Origin: JABCZH01 sp963803775 | GTDB taxonomy: Bacteria; Acidobacteriota; Terriglobia; Terriglobales; Acidobacteriaceae | Length of the DNA: 64,000 nucleotides | Reading direction: 5' to 3' | NCBI GenBank assembly: GCA_963803775.1 | Contig: CAWDNS010000006.1 | Location: 744,001 to 808,000 of the forward strand | Shown: in pieces, positions 7,692 through 17,138 of the stretch | Layout of the letters: each line of letters starts with the position of its first letter | Numbering within the stretch: the stretch's first letter is position 1 | The notes under the pieces: model-generated | What the model saw: only the letters and a program-made list of their open reading frames with translations | What the model was told of the DNA's origin: nothing | Databases searched by the model: none | Translations under genes and position numbers: made by a program

Positions 7692-8393
7692 ATGCACGAT
7701 CCGCGTCAGCGTTTGATCGTTGCTTTGGATGTGTCGTCCGCAGCCGCCGCCCACAAGATTGTGGCGGCTGTGGGCGATTCCGCTTTCTGCTACAAGGTCG
7801 GAATGCAGCTCTATACCGCTGAAGGTCCCCAAGTGGTGCGGGATCTGGTCGCCTCGGGACATAAAGTATTTCTCGATCTCAAGTATCACGACATCCCAAC
7901 CACGGTGGGCTCTGCCGTACGTGAGGCCGCGAGGCTCAAGGTAAGCATGCTGACCGTACACGCCGCAGGCGGCGGGAAGATGCTTGCAGCGGCCACCGAA
8001 GCAGCTGCTTTCACCAACCCTTCGTTGATGATTCTGGCGGTCACTGTGCTCACCAGTCTGGACGATAACGATCTCGACAAGCTCGGCATTCACGGCCAAG
8101 TACGCGACCAGGTTTTGCGGCTGGCTGCGTTAGCATTGACCAGCGGCTGTCGAGGAATTGTGGCATCGGCGCGCGAAGCTCCGGCGCTGCGCAGCGAATT
8201 AGGAACTGACTTTGCCCTCGTGACTCCAGGCGTGCGTCCCGCGGGTGCCGACGTTGCTGATCAAGCCAGAGTTGTCACTCCTGCCGCGGCCATTGCAGCC
8301 GGAGCCAGCCATATCGTCGTCGGACGGCCGATCACCGCGGCAGCCGATCCTGCCAGTGAAGCTCGCGCTGTCCTTGCTCAGATCAGCTTCTAG
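7692..8393 (+). CDS. pyrF: Orotidine 5'-phosphate decarboxylase
   Basis: This enzyme makes UMP from OMP in pyrimidine synthesis. The signature DLKYHDIPTTV supplies the catalytic D-x-K-x-x-D. The substrate site is supported by IVALDV at the N-terminus, TVHAAGG in mid-protein, and VTPGVRPAGADVADQARV with HIVVGRPIT for phosphate binding near the C-terminus. The 233-residue length fits the short bacterial type. It follows the rlpA-like gene by 25 bases. The carAB genes of the same pathway lie 20 kb away in this window. Confidence 0.95.
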   Translation: MHDPRQRLIVALDVSSAAAAHKIVAAVGDSAFCYKVGMQLYTAEGPQVVRDLVASGHKVFLDLKYHDIPTTVGSAVREAARLKVSMLTVHAAGGGKMLAAATEAAAFTNPSLMILAVTVLTSLDDNDLDKLGIHGQVRDQVLRLAALALTSGCRGIVASAREAPALRSELGTDFALVTPGVRPAGADVADQARVVTPAAAIAAGASHIVVGRPITAAADPASEARAVLAQISF

Positions 8394-8455
8394 GGGATTG
8401 CCGGTCACATTGCCATTCTGATCGATAACGCGGACTGAGTTACAATTCTCTCGCG

Positions 8456-8863
8456 ATGATTGATACTTACTTAGTTCCTGAAAATACCGTGGTCAACGCC
8501 AAAGGCGACGGCGCCCCGGTTGACGTCAGCAAGGCCGCCAACCGCGTGTTCCTGTTGAGTCTGAACATCACGGAAATCGTCGAACAGGAATCGCTCGACG
8601 TAAGCATCTTCGGATCGGCTGATGGCGCCGCATGGAGCCCAAAGCCAATAACCTATTTCCCACAAAAGTTCTATACGGCAGAGCACCCCATGCTATTGGA
8701 TTTGACGGGGCGGCCCGAAATGAAGTTTTTACGCGCTCACTGGGAAGTGGCCCGCTGGGGCCGAGGCACCGAGATCCCCATGTTCAAATTTGGGGTGAGC
8801 ATCCGCGAAGTGCCGACGGACATTCTGAAAGAAGCGACTTCGGAAGCGCAGGCACTGGCTTAG
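8456..8863 (+). CDS. Conserved hypothetical protein
   Basis: This is a 135-residue soluble protein without signal peptide or membrane segment. The sequence reads like an all-beta fold, with alternating strands VFLLSLNITEIVEQESLDVSI and MFKFGVSIREV. No motif or named family is recognised. It lies 62 bases after pyrF and 58 before the next small gene, all on the plus strand. Codon use resembles its neighbours, so it is probably a real gene. Confidence 0.6.
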   Translation: MIDTYLVPENTVVNAKGDGAPVDVSKAANRVFLLSLNITEIVEQESLDVSIFGSADGAAWSPKPITYFPQKFYTAEHPMLLDLTGRPEMKFLRAHWEVARWGRGTEIPMFKFGVSIREVPTDILKEATSEAQALA

Positions 8864-8921
8864 TTTGCGTGCTGTACGTGGCACTTGGTCTATACTTTTC
8901 CATCATTAGAGAGGAACACCA

Positions 8922-9260
8922 ATGAAGAGATACGTGGCTGCCATATTGTGCTGCATCACAATGACGTGCATGCTCGCCTATGCGCAAAGCGCGGACGATG
9001 GTTTTCAGACGGCGACAGTGGTGTCCATCGAAAAACTTGCCGCTGACGCCCAGCATATGGAAAAAGGGGATCAATTCAAGATATCCATGAGCATGGGAAG
9101 TGCGCTCTATCTGTGCAAGGTCAGCGCTCCTGCCGCAGGTTTCATGGACTGGACCCGGGGAAAAGAATTTCCGGCGAAGGAAAATGGCAATGTCCTGCTG
9201 GTGAAGAACAAGAATGGACAGATGGTGGAATTGAACATCGCCAAGAAAAAGACGAAGTAA
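8922..9260 (+). CDS. Small secreted protein of unknown function
   Basis: The 112-residue protein has a clear signal peptide, MKRYVAAILCCITMTCMLAYA followed by QS. The mature part is short, lysine-rich and likely all-beta (GDQFKISMSMGSALYLCKV, NVLLVKNKNGQMVELNIAKKK). GAGAGGAACACC upstream of the ATG is a good ribosome site. No family is recognised. It is followed by a strong hairpin at 9267-9285. Confidence 0.6.
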   Translation: MKRYVAAILCCITMTCMLAYAQSADDGFQTATVVSIEKLAADAQHMEKGDQFKISMSMGSALYLCKVSAPAAGFMDWTRGKEFPAKENGNVLLVKNKNGQMVELNIAKKKTK

Positions 9261-9266
9261 TACTTA

Positions 9267-9285
9267 GCCGGGCGGGGCGCCCGGC
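9267..9285. terminator. Perfect 8-base-pair GC hairpin after 9260
   Basis: GCCGGGCG at 9267-9274 pairs with CGCCCGGC at 9278-9285 across a GGG loop, seven bases after the stop of the small secreted protein. There is no T-tract, so it could be a terminator or RNA-stability hairpin, or a member of a palindromic repeat class. Confidence 0.45.
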
Positions 9286-9331
9286 CTCCATTATCCGAGT
9301 TTCTCCGCTTCCGCTATATTGAATCGACCCC

Positions 9332-10618
9332 ATGGCGGAGCAAAAAGTCATTCGTCCCGCGCGAAATATTTCCGGCAGCATCCGCCTGCCCGGAGACAAA
9401 TCTATTTCCCACCGTTACGCCATGCTAGCCGCGATTGCCGTAGGCAGCACCCGCCTCGATAACTTTTCTACCGGAGCCGATTGCGCCAGCACCCTGAATT
9501 GCCTTCGCACACTCGGCGCTGAATGGGAACGCGCCGGAGATGTGGTAACGATTCAGGGCCGCGGACCAAAGCTACAAGCGCCAACTATGCCGCTTGACTG
9601 TGGCAACTCCGGCTCGACCATGCGCATGCTGAGCGGAATTCTCGCGGGACAGGATTTCAGCAGCGAACTGCTAGGCGATCCATCTCTCTCGCGGCGGCCC
9701 ATGGCCCGAGTAATGACGCCGCTGCAAGCCATGGGAGCAAAGATCAGCGCGACCGGTGCATCCCATGCGCCGCTACGGATCAGTGGCGGCAATCTCAAGG
9801 CGATTGACTACAAGATGCCGGTTGCCAGTGCGCAGGTGAAATCGGCGGTACTATTCGCCGGATTGTTTGCGAATGGCGAAACTCGAGTAGAAGAGCCGGT
9901 GCGTACCCGCGATCACGGTGAGTTGGCGCTGCGAGCGTTCGGCGCAGAAGTGCGACTGGAAAGAAACGGCGCCAGCATCGTTGGCGATCAGCAACTCCGC
10001 GGAATCGAAGCCACCATTCCCGGCGATCTTTCGAGCGCGGCGTTCTTCTTATGCGCAGCGGCGTTGTTTCCCGGATCGCAGCTGACCATCACTGGCTTGG
10101 GATTGAATCCGACGAGAAGCAGTTTGCTCGATCTGCTTGCCAGCATGGGTGTGCGGATTTCCATCACGCAACTCGAGGAGCACCACGGCGAACTGACCGG
10201 GACAGTGCAAGTGCAGGGTGGAGAGTTAAGAGGCACGGTGATTCAGAGTCCGTACACGGAAAAGCTGATCGACGAAATCCCCGTGCTGGCGGCGATTGCA
10301 CCCTATACCGAGACTGGGATTGAAATCCGCGATGCGCGCGAGCTGCGGGTGAAAGAATCGGACCGGATCGCAGCCCTCGCCGCCAATTTGCGTGCCTTGG
10401 GCGCAGACGTCGAAGAACGCGAAGACGGACTGAGAATTCCAGGGAAGCAGAATCTGCACGGGGCAGAGGTCGATTCCTTCGGCGATCACCGCATTGCAAT
10501 GGCATTTTCGGTAGCGGCGTTGCGAACTGAGGGGGAGACGCTGATCAAGGGAGCCGATGCGGCAGTGATTTCTTTCCCTGAATTCTTTGAAGTGCTGGCA
10601 AGTGTGGTGCAACGGTAA
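9332..10618 (+). CDS. aroA: 3-phosphoshikimate 1-carboxyvinyltransferase (EPSP synthase)
   Basis: AroA joins PEP to shikimate-3-phosphate in the chorismate pathway. Visible sites are RLPGDKSISHRYAMLAAIA (S3P/PEP lysine and serine), LDCGNSGSTMRMLSGIL, SRRPMARVMTPLQAMGA, PVASAQVKSAVLFAGLF, RTRDHGELALRAFGAEV, and RELRVKESDRIAALAANLR near the C-terminus. The 428-residue length is typical. Another gene of the pathway, aroK, lies at 60.9 kb in the window. Confidence 0.95.
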   Translation: MAEQKVIRPARNISGSIRLPGDKSISHRYAMLAAIAVGSTRLDNFSTGADCASTLNCLRTLGAEWERAGDVVTIQGRGPKLQAPTMPLDCGNSGSTMRMLSGILAGQDFSSELLGDPSLSRRPMARVMTPLQAMGAKISATGASHAPLRISGGNLKAIDYKMPVASAQVKSAVLFAGLFANGETRVEEPVRTRDHGELALRAFGAEVRLERNGASIVGDQQLRGIEATIPGDLSSAAFFLCAAALFPGSQLTITGLGLNPTRSSLLDLLASMGVRISITQLEEHHGELTGTVQVQGGELRGTVIQSPYTEKLIDEIPVLAAIAPYTETGIEIRDARELRVKESDRIAALAANLRALGADVEEREDGLRIPGKQNLHGAEVDSFGDHRIAMAFSVAALRTEGETLIKGADAAVISFPEFFEVLASVVQR

Positions 10619-10724
10619 AGCACCGGGCGTAGGTTGATTCAAGGACACTTGTCAGAATCTCGGTTCTCAGTTGACGAACTGTTCCTACGAGAGCAAACTT
10701 TCCGGGTTCACCCTAGGAGCGAGC

Positions 10725-12044
10725 ATGAACAGATTCCGGTTTGCGATATTGGTCGGACTTTTTGCAGTTTGCATGTTGCAATGGCTGCCGGGACAAGATC
10801 AGCCGCCAGCGTCAGCCTCGCAGCGCACGACATCGGCGTCGGAGAAAACCATCACGGCTTACACGCTGCCGCCAGATCTTTATCACAAAGCCCACGACCG
10901 CAATCGCATCCATTTCCACCTGGCGCTGATCGGTTTTGCTTATGGCTTGGTGGTTCTTTGGCTGATCCTGCGCTGGAAGCTGGGGGCAAAATTCCGCGAC
11001 TGGGCCGAACGCTCCAGTTCCCGCCGTTTTGTGCAGAGTCTCGTCTTTTGCCCCTTGCTATTGCTGACCATTGCAGTTTTCACATTGCCTTTGGACATTT
11101 ACGGCGAAGTCATCGAGAAAAGGTACGGAATCTCGATACAGGGATGGGGCTCGTGGAGTTGGGATTGGATCAAGGGCCAATTAATCGCTGTGGTCATCGG
11201 GACCATCCTGATCTGGCTGCTCTACGTGGTGATTCACCGCAGCCCGCGCCGCGCATGGTTTTATTTCTGGTTGATCGCGATGCCTATTGGCGTGTTTATC
11301 TTTTTTCTAGGGCCTTGGGTCATCGACCCAATGTTTCACAAGTTCGAACCGCTGCAGCAGAAAGATCCGGCACTCACCGCTAGCCTCGAAAAGATGGTGC
11401 AACGAGCCGGAGAAAACATTCCTCCCGAGCGCATGTTCTGGATGGGCGCCGGGGAAAAGACCACAGGCTTGAATGCCTACGTCACCGGCATCGGCGCCTC
11501 CAAACGAATGGTGGTTTGGGACACGACCATCGCCAAGATGAACGACCGCCAGATCGTCTTTGTCGCGGGGCATGAAACCGGCCACTATGTGTTGCAGCAC
11601 ATTCCCAAAGGCATTGCCTTTTTTGCCGTTCTACTGCTGCTTTTCTTTTATCTGGTCCACCGCCTGATTGGATGGGTGCTGGCGCGCTGGGGAGCAGGCT
11701 GGGGAGTTCGCGGTCTGGACGATTGGGCATCTTTGCCCGCGCTGCTATTCTTGCTGTCTCTGCTGTTCTTCGTAACCAACCCAGTTGGAAGCGCTTTCAG
11801 CAGATACCTGGAACATCAGGCCGATCAATACGGACTGGAAGTGACGCACGGCCTCACGCCTGACTCAGGTCAGGTCGCGGCGCAGGCTTTTCAGGTTCTG
11901 GGTGAAGTGGATTTATCGGATCCCGCTCCGAACCCGGTCAACGTTTTCCTGTTCTACGATCACCCGCCGATTTCGGACCGAGTGAGTTTTTGCTTGACCT
12001 ACAACCCGTGGGAAATTGGTGGGGGAGGGGAATTCGTGAAATAG
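10725..12044 (+). CDS. M48-family membrane zinc metalloprotease (Ste24/HtpX-like)
   Basis: This is an integral membrane protease. A signal or anchor segment is followed by several TM helices (FHLALIGFAYGLVVLWLIL, PLLLLTIAVFTLPLDI, AVVIGTILIWLLYVVI, WFYFWLIAMPIGVFIFFLG). The zinc site FVAGHETGHYVLQH provides HExxH, two more TM segments follow, and YLEHQADQYGLEVTHG holds the third ligand Glu region. This matches CAAX-prenyl-protease-like M48 proteins that remove damaged membrane proteins. The start at 10725 (MNRFRFAIL) has AGGAG nearby and gives a sensible N-terminal hydrophobic segment. A perfect hairpin overlaps the stop codon. Confidence 0.88.
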   Translation: MNRFRFAILVGLFAVCMLQWLPGQDQPPASASQRTTSASEKTITAYTLPPDLYHKAHDRNRIHFHLALIGFAYGLVVLWLILRWKLGAKFRDWAERSSSRRFVQSLVFCPLLLLTIAVFTLPLDIYGEVIEKRYGISIQGWGSWSWDWIKGQLIAVVIGTILIWLLYVVIHRSPRRAWFYFWLIAMPIGVFIFFLGPWVIDPMFHKFEPLQQKDPALTASLEKMVQRAGENIPPERMFWMGAGEKTTGLNAYVTGIGASKRMVVWDTTIAKMNDRQIVFVAGHETGHYVLQHIPKGIAFFAVLLLLFFYLVHRLIGWVLARWGAGWGVRGLDDWASLPALLFLLSLLFFVTNPVGSAFSRYLEHQADQYGLEVTHGLTPDSGQVAAQAFQVLGEVDLSDPAPNPVNVFLFYDHPPISDRVSFCLTYNPWEIGGGGEFVK

Positions 12045-12075
12045 AACGGTCTCCTCCGCGCGAAAGAGACCGTTC
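12044..12075. terminator. Bidirectional hairpin between convergent genes
   Basis: GAACGGTCTC at 12044-12053 pairs perfectly with GAGACCGTTC at 12066-12075, around a 12-base loop. The left arm starts with the last base of the M48 gene's TAG. The opposing gene stops at 12089. The position suits a two-way terminator, although no long T-run follows. Confidence 0.6.
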
Positions 12076-12088
12076 CTGATGACCATAC

Positions 12089-12634
12089 TTAGATGTGCTC
12101 GGTCTTGCCATCATATTTGACCGTGCCATTGCTCTGGTTCACGCGATCCACATCCTGGTTGGTGTAGGTGCGGGACGCCCTTCGGGCCGGGCTTGATCCG
12201 GTCATCATCTGGGCGACACTCCAACTGCCCGCGCTCACCCCACCGACGAACTCGGAACCGCCGCGCTCCTTCTGCCCACGCATGTGTCCATGCATCGCTT
12301 CGGACATGGGTTCGGCAGGCGCAGCTGCGGCCGACGGTCCATACCAAGTGGGTTGGGTGAAAACGCCAACTGGGGGTTCGGCGATGAACTCATCCGACAG
12401 CGTCGCGTTGGTGGCGCCGGCGACGTTCCCCCAAGTGGCATTGCTGGCTCCCACCGGAGACGGCGAAACGGTGGACAGGGTCACGGACGGAGTCACGATC
12501 AGTGGAACAAACGGCGCTGCATACACACCGTATGCTGGAACCCAATTGCCGGCGGTTCCTCCGATGACGATATTTTGGGCTGCGGCTAATCCGGAGAACA
12601 GGAGAAGCAGGCAAAGAACTGAGAGCTTACGCAT
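12089..12634 (-). CDS. Secreted protein of unknown function
   Basis: The 181-residue protein has a good signal peptide (MRKLSVLCLLLLFSGLAAAQ). The mature part is low-complexity, rich in Ala, Pro, Ser, Thr and Val, with PLIVTPSVTLSTVSPSPVGAS, and a basic C-terminus ending in DRVNQSNGTVKYDGKTEHI. No known domain is recognised. Low-complexity sequence makes function prediction unsafe. The start at 12634 is chosen because the signal peptide begins there. Confidence 0.6.
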   Translation of the reverse strand: MRKLSVLCLLLLFSGLAAAQNIVIGGTAGNWVPAYGVYAAPFVPLIVTPSVTLSTVSPSPVGASNATWGNVAGATNATLSDEFIAEPPVGVFTQPTWYGPSAAAAPAEPMSEAMHGHMRGQKERGGSEFVGGVSAGSWSVAQMMTGSSPARRASRTYTNQDVDRVNQSNGTVKYDGKTEHI

Positions 12635-12811
12635 TGAAATCCTCCACAAAGCTGGGTAGTTACAAAATCTGGTCAATCAAAACGCTGGTCAGTCAAAACT
12701 CTGGGTAATCAGATTCGCAGGCGGCATTCCAGGGTGCTCTTCCGGGCGGCCGGGTGGAATCTAAAGCTGAACGATGATACACCCGAAATGCCGCTCTGGG
12801 CGCGGCTTTTG

Positions 12812-13837
12812 TTAGGCCCCGATGAAGCGGGCGTAGAGGCTTCTGGCCACTGCCGGATCGGTGGTGCCTTTAATAATCGCCCGGCCGTCAGGAAACAGCG
12901 TCAACTCATAGGGTTCGCGCCAGAACTTGAGAACAAAGTCACTATGGCGGACTGTCCCATGTGGGCGCAGGCGTTCGCTCATCTCGGCCAAGTCCAGCGG
13001 GCGGCGACGTTCATGGATCTGGACGGAGTTGCGGCCACACAGTGTTATGTGGGGCCGGCCTTCACCCGCCAGGTGGGGAAATTCGCGCAGGCCGCAGGTG
13101 GGGCAGCCGGGGCGGGGCTTGTCGGCGATGATTTCCGCTCGGTCGTTTTGCCAGACATCAAAGGACAATAGAGTACGACGCAGGTGTTCTGTCGCTCCCA
13201 CCAGAAATTTGAGAGCTTCGGTAGCGGCGATAGAGGCCGCCAGATTGACCACGGAATTCAGGATTCCCGCAGTCTCACAGGTTTCGAGCGCTCCTTGTGG
13301 AGGCTGGGGGAATACGCAGGCCAGACAGGCGGTTTGGCCAGGTATGACATTGAGCGTCACACCATAGCTGCCGACTGCCGCGGTATAAATCCAAGGTAAG
13401 GAATGCTTGACCGCGAAATCGTTGATCAAGTACCGGGTCTCGAAATTGTCTGTACCATCGAGAATGAGTTGGGTGCCCGCTAGCAGGGAATCGATGTTGG
13501 AAGGAATCAGATCGGCGACCTGAGGTTCGACAACGACTTGGGAATTGAAGGCAGCGATCTTTCGCGCGGCAGCGATGGCCTTGGGCAGCGACTCAGCGGC
13601 ATCACCTTCGTCGAATAACGACTGGCGCTGCAAGTTGCTGGGTTCAACGTAGTCGCGATCGATGACGCGAATGGTGCCGACTCCGGCGCGTGCCAGCAAA
13701 TAAGCGAGCACCGAGCCGGTAGCGCCGCATCCGGCGATTACGATGCGGGAGGCGGCAAGGCGGCGCTGACCCTCCGTGCCGATGCCGCGAAACAACACCT
13801 GTCGCGAGTAGCGGTCGCCCAGTTCCAAAGAGATCAT
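12812..13837 (-). CDS. ThiF/MoeB/HesA-family adenylyltransferase
   Basis: This E1-like enzyme adenylates the C-terminus of a ubiquitin-like sulfur carrier (ThiS or MoaD). It shows RYSRQVLFRGIG, the nucleotide loop IVIAGCGATGSVLA, the Arg finger NLQRQSLFD, LDGTDNFETRYLIND with the Mg-binding Asp, and two CxxC pairs (CLAC and CPTC) for structural zinc. About 75 C-terminal residues after the second CxxC replace the rhodanese domain of MoeBR proteins. No carrier protein or sulfur transferase gene is adjacent, so thiamine versus molybdopterin assignment is open; a molybdenum enzyme is encoded at 43-48 kb. Confidence 0.85.
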   Translation of the reverse strand: MISLELGDRYSRQVLFRGIGTEGQRRLAASRIVIAGCGATGSVLAYLLARAGVGTIRVIDRDYVEPSNLQRQSLFDEGDAAESLPKAIAAARKIAAFNSQVVVEPQVADLIPSNIDSLLAGTQLILDGTDNFETRYLINDFAVKHSLPWIYTAAVGSYGVTLNVIPGQTACLACVFPQPPQGALETCETAGILNSVVNLAASIAATEALKFLVGATEHLRRTLLSFDVWQNDRAEIIADKPRPGCPTCGLREFPHLAGEGRPHITLCGRNSVQIHERRRPLDLAEMSERLRPHGTVRHSDFVLKFWREPYELTLFPDGRAIIKGTTDPAVARSLYARFIGA

Positions 13838-13991
13838 CGTTCACAGCCTTAACAAACCTTTATTATAGGGGCCGCTGGGTTTGCGTAGCGGTCGGCAGTG
13901 AAGAAGTCGTTTCAGAGAAATCTCGGCAGACAACATTGATTCATAAGACTTCATCGAAACTGTTAAGGTCCAACCAAACTGAGGGGCCGGT

Positions 13992-16900
13992 TTGCGCGTA
14001 GGGAGAGCTTTGCTCACAACATTGCTGGTAATGGCGTTTGTGCCCGCGTGCATTCTGTATGCGGCAGCCGGCGAATCTTCTCAGCAAAGTGAGGATGTTC
14101 AGCAGTCGCCGCCTACCCCGGACAACCTGGCAAAGTACGAGGGCCTCAAAGTCGCGGAAATCCGCTTTTCCGCAATCTCATCCGCCATGGGACAACAACA
14201 CCTTCGCGATCTGCTTCCGCAGAAACAAGGCCAGCCTCTGGTACGCGACGAACTCCGCCGAAGCATCCATGTGCTCTTCGATACTGGACGATTTACCGAC
14301 ATACGTGTGGAGGCAGAACCTGCCGCCGACAACCAAGTCGTGCTGTCGTTCCTGACCACGCTTAGCTACTTCGTAGGCGAAGTGCGCGTGGAAGGCGCGC
14401 CCACTCGTCCCACGGCGGGACAGATTGTGAATGCCTCGAAGCTGACGCTGGGAAGTCCATTTTCCAGCGAGCGCATGGACACTGCGCTGGCCAATATCAA
14501 GGAGCTCCTGGTGGAGAACGGTTATTACCGGTCCACCATCGCTCCGCAGCAGTCCGAGGACGCGAATACCCAGCTGATCGCCATCGTGTTCACCGTAACT
14601 CCTGGCGAGCAGGCACGGGTAGGAACGGTGACTGTGAATTGCGATTCCGGATGTGTCCCTGCGGAAGTCCCAAAAATTGCCAAGCTGCGGCCTGGGGACC
14701 GCGTTTCGACACAACGCACCAGTAGCGCGTTACAGCGCCTGCGCAAACGATATCAAAAGCAGAAACGTCTGCTGGTCCAGGTTTCCGTTGCCCAAAAAAC
14801 GTACCGTCCGGAAACCAATGCAGTGGATTACACGCTCAACATCGTACCCGGCCCCCAGGTGGACGTCTCCGCCGAAGGCTTCAAACTACGGAACAAGATT
14901 CTCAAACAGAACGTTCCCGTCTTCGAAGAGAATGCCGTGGACGAGGACCTGTTAAACGAAGGTCGCCGTAATCTGGTGAATTATCTGCAGAGCCTGGGAT
15001 ATTTTGAGGCTGCGGTGGCCTTGCAGAAACGCACCGACGATGCTGCTGGGCAACTGCATATTGTCTACACCATTAACGCCGGCTCTCGACACAAGCTGGT
15101 CAAAATAGAAATCACGGGAAACCAATACTTTCTCACAAATACGACGCTGCGCCCGCTTTTGCAGCTCCAGCCAGCTGGGCGGTTGCTTGCCCATGGACGC
15201 TACAACCAGCGTTTGCTGGCTAACGACGTCAGTAGTCTCGAGAACATTTATCGCGCCAACGGCTTCCCGAAAGTTGCGGTAACGCCCACGGTGTTGGACA
15301 ACTACGAAGGCCACGAGAATGAAATTGCAGTCAGGTTTGCGATCGACGAAGGTCCGCAGATGCGGGTCGGAACCTTTCACATGGTGGGCGATACCAGCTT
15401 TTCCAAACCAGAGCTTGCCCCGCATCTCAATACAGCTGAGGGGGAGCCATTCTCCGAGTATTACATCGCCGAAGACCGTGACACTATTTTGAACTATTAC
15501 TTCAACCGTGGGTTCCCGGATGCCACTTTCGAAGTGGCCGCGAACCCGATCCCCGGACAGAGCAACCGCATGGATGTTACATTCACCATCCACGAAGGGA
15601 AGCAGGTATTTGTGGACCGGGTGCTGGTAACCGGTCTGGGACACACCAAGCCCTATATCGTCAATCGCGACCTGCAAGTGGCCCCGGGCGACTCCCTCAG
15701 CCAGATCAATATGCTGAAGACGCAACAGAAGTTGTACGACCTGGGCATCTTCAACCAGGTGGATGTCGCCGTGCAAAACCCAGGCGGAAGCGAACCGACC
15801 AAGAATGTGCTGCTGGATGTGCAGGAAGCCAAGCGTTACACGTTCACCTATGGCGTGGGCCTGGAATTCCAAACCGGTCAACCAACCGCCATCGGCACCG
15901 ATCAAGCCAAGGGTCAAACCGGGGTCAGTCCTCGCGTCTCTCTCACCGTAACCCGTCTGAATCTTTGGGGCAGGAACCAAACCATCACGTTCAAAGCGGA
16001 TGTAGGCAGCTTGCAGCAACGTGGGCTGATCAGCTATAGCGCGCCGCGCTTGTTCGGAAATCCCAAGTGGAACTTTTCCTTGACCGGGTTTTACGACAAC
16101 ACCCTCGACGTTACAACGTTTACGTCGCAACGCCTGGAAGGATCAGTGCAGTTCCGCCAGATCGTCAACAAGACCAGCACCTTGGATTACAGCTTTACTT
16201 ATCGCCGTGTAAAGGCCAACAACCTCGAGATCAGCCCGGCAGAAATTCCCCTGCTCTCGCTGCCGGTGCGCGTGGGTGAGCCGGGAATAACCTATATCCG
16301 CAATACGCGCGACAGCGATCTGGAAAGCACCAAGGGCAGCTACAATGCCGTGATCGCGGGTGTGGCATCCAGCTATTTCGGTTCGCAAGCCGATTTCAGT
16401 CGAATCCTGGTTCAGAACTCTACCTACCACGGATTCGGCAAGAACCGTAGGCCAGAAAAACAATGGGTGCTTGCGCGCTCGACTCGCGTTGGATTGGAGA
16501 ACGCTTTTGGCAACACTTCGATACTACCGCCGGGGCAGGGCTGTCCGGATCCGACGCAGACCAATTGTCCCGATGCCACCGTCATTCCACTGGCCGAGCG
16601 TTTCCTCGCCGGTGGAGGGAACTCACACCGCGGATTCGGGCTGAACCAGGCTGGTCCGCGCGATCCCGTGACCGGGTTTCCACTGGGCGGGAGCGCGTTA
16701 TTTCTGAACAATGTGGAATTGCGTTTCCCGCCGAGCAACCTGCCTTATGTACATGACAACATCAGCTTTGCTCTGTTTTGGGATACAGGCAATGTTTTTG
16801 TAGACGGTCGCAGTATGCTGGACAACCTGTTGCGCTGGCGGCAGAAAGACCCCCAGATGTGCTTACAGGAAAGCACCGCGAACCAGTGCGACTTCAGCTA

Positions 16901-17138
16901 TATGAGCCACGCGCTGGGAATCGGACTACGGTACAGGACTCCGATTGGACCAGTACGCTTCGATTTCGGGTACAATTTAAATCCACCAGCGTTTCCAAGT
17001 TGTCAGGCGACGGCCAGTGTCAGTGGGCAGGGGCAATCCTCGTACTGTGTAAAGAACAGCACGGACAGCCTCCCCTACTTTGTGCCGCAGCACGAGTCGC
17101 ACTTTAACGTTTATTTCAGTATCGGACAGACCTTTTGA
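13992..17138 (+). CDS. BamA/TamA-family outer-membrane assembly protein with multiple POTRA domains
   Basis: The 1048-residue protein has a signal peptide (about residues 5-28, LLTTLLVMAFVPACILYAAA). Several POTRA domains follow across residues ~45-620, recognised by repeats such as VAEIRFSAISS, FVGEVRVEGAPTR, KLVKIEITGNQYF, VGTFHMVGDTSF and FVDRVLVTGLGHT. The C-terminal half is a 16-strand Omp85 barrel. The lid-loop motif is seen as SHRGFGLNQAG, and the protein ends in the aromatic terminal residue expected for a barrel (SIGQTF). It starts with TTG at 13992 behind GAGGGG. The stop overlaps the ATG of the SurA-like gene, and TamB follows, so TamA-like function with TamB is likely. Confidence 0.88.
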   Translation: MRVGRALLTTLLVMAFVPACILYAAAGESSQQSEDVQQSPPTPDNLAKYEGLKVAEIRFSAISSAMGQQHLRDLLPQKQGQPLVRDELRRSIHVLFDTGRFTDIRVEAEPAADNQVVLSFLTTLSYFVGEVRVEGAPTRPTAGQIVNASKLTLGSPFSSERMDTALANIKELLVENGYYRSTIAPQQSEDANTQLIAIVFTVTPGEQARVGTVTVNCDSGCVPAEVPKIAKLRPGDRVSTQRTSSALQRLRKRYQKQKRLLVQVSVAQKTYRPETNAVDYTLNIVPGPQVDVSAEGFKLRNKILKQNVPVFEENAVDEDLLNEGRRNLVNYLQSLGYFEAAVALQKRTDDAAGQLHIVYTINAGSRHKLVKIEITGNQYFLTNTTLRPLLQLQPAGRLLAHGRYNQRLLANDVSSLENIYRANGFPKVAVTPTVLDNYEGHENEIAVRFAIDEGPQMRVGTFHMVGDTSFSKPELAPHLNTAEGEPFSEYYIAEDRDTILNYYFNRGFPDATFEVAANPIPGQSNRMDVTFTIHEGKQVFVDRVLVTGLGHTKPYIVNRDLQVAPGDSLSQINMLKTQQKLYDLGIFNQVDVAVQNPGGSEPTKNVLLDVQEAKRYTFTYGVGLEFQTGQPTAIGTDQAKGQTGVSPRVSLTVTRLNLWGRNQTITFKADVGSLQQRGLISYSAPRLFGNPKWNFSLTGFYDNTLDVTTFTSQRLEGSVQFRQIVNKTSTLDYSFTYRRVKANNLEISPAEIPLLSLPVRVGEPGITYIRNTRDSDLESTKGSYNAVIAGVASSYFGSQADFSRILVQNSTYHGFGKNRRPEKQWVLARSTRVGLENAFGNTSILPPGQGCPDPTQTNCPDATVIPLAERFLAGGGNSHRGFGLNQAGPRDPVTGFPLGGSALFLNNVELRFPPSNLPYVHDNISFALFWDTGNVFVDGRSMLDNLLRWRQKDPQMCLQESTANQCDFSYMSHALGIGLRYRTPIGPVRFDFGYNLNPPAFPSCQATASVSGQGQSSYCVKNSTDSLPYFVPQHESHFNVYFSIGQTF

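Noticed and set aside
14952..16130. A 392-codon open frame antisense to the Omp85 gene
   Set aside because: It mirrors the codon structure of a strongly supported gene and has no recognisable domain; GC-rich codon bias creates such antisense frames.
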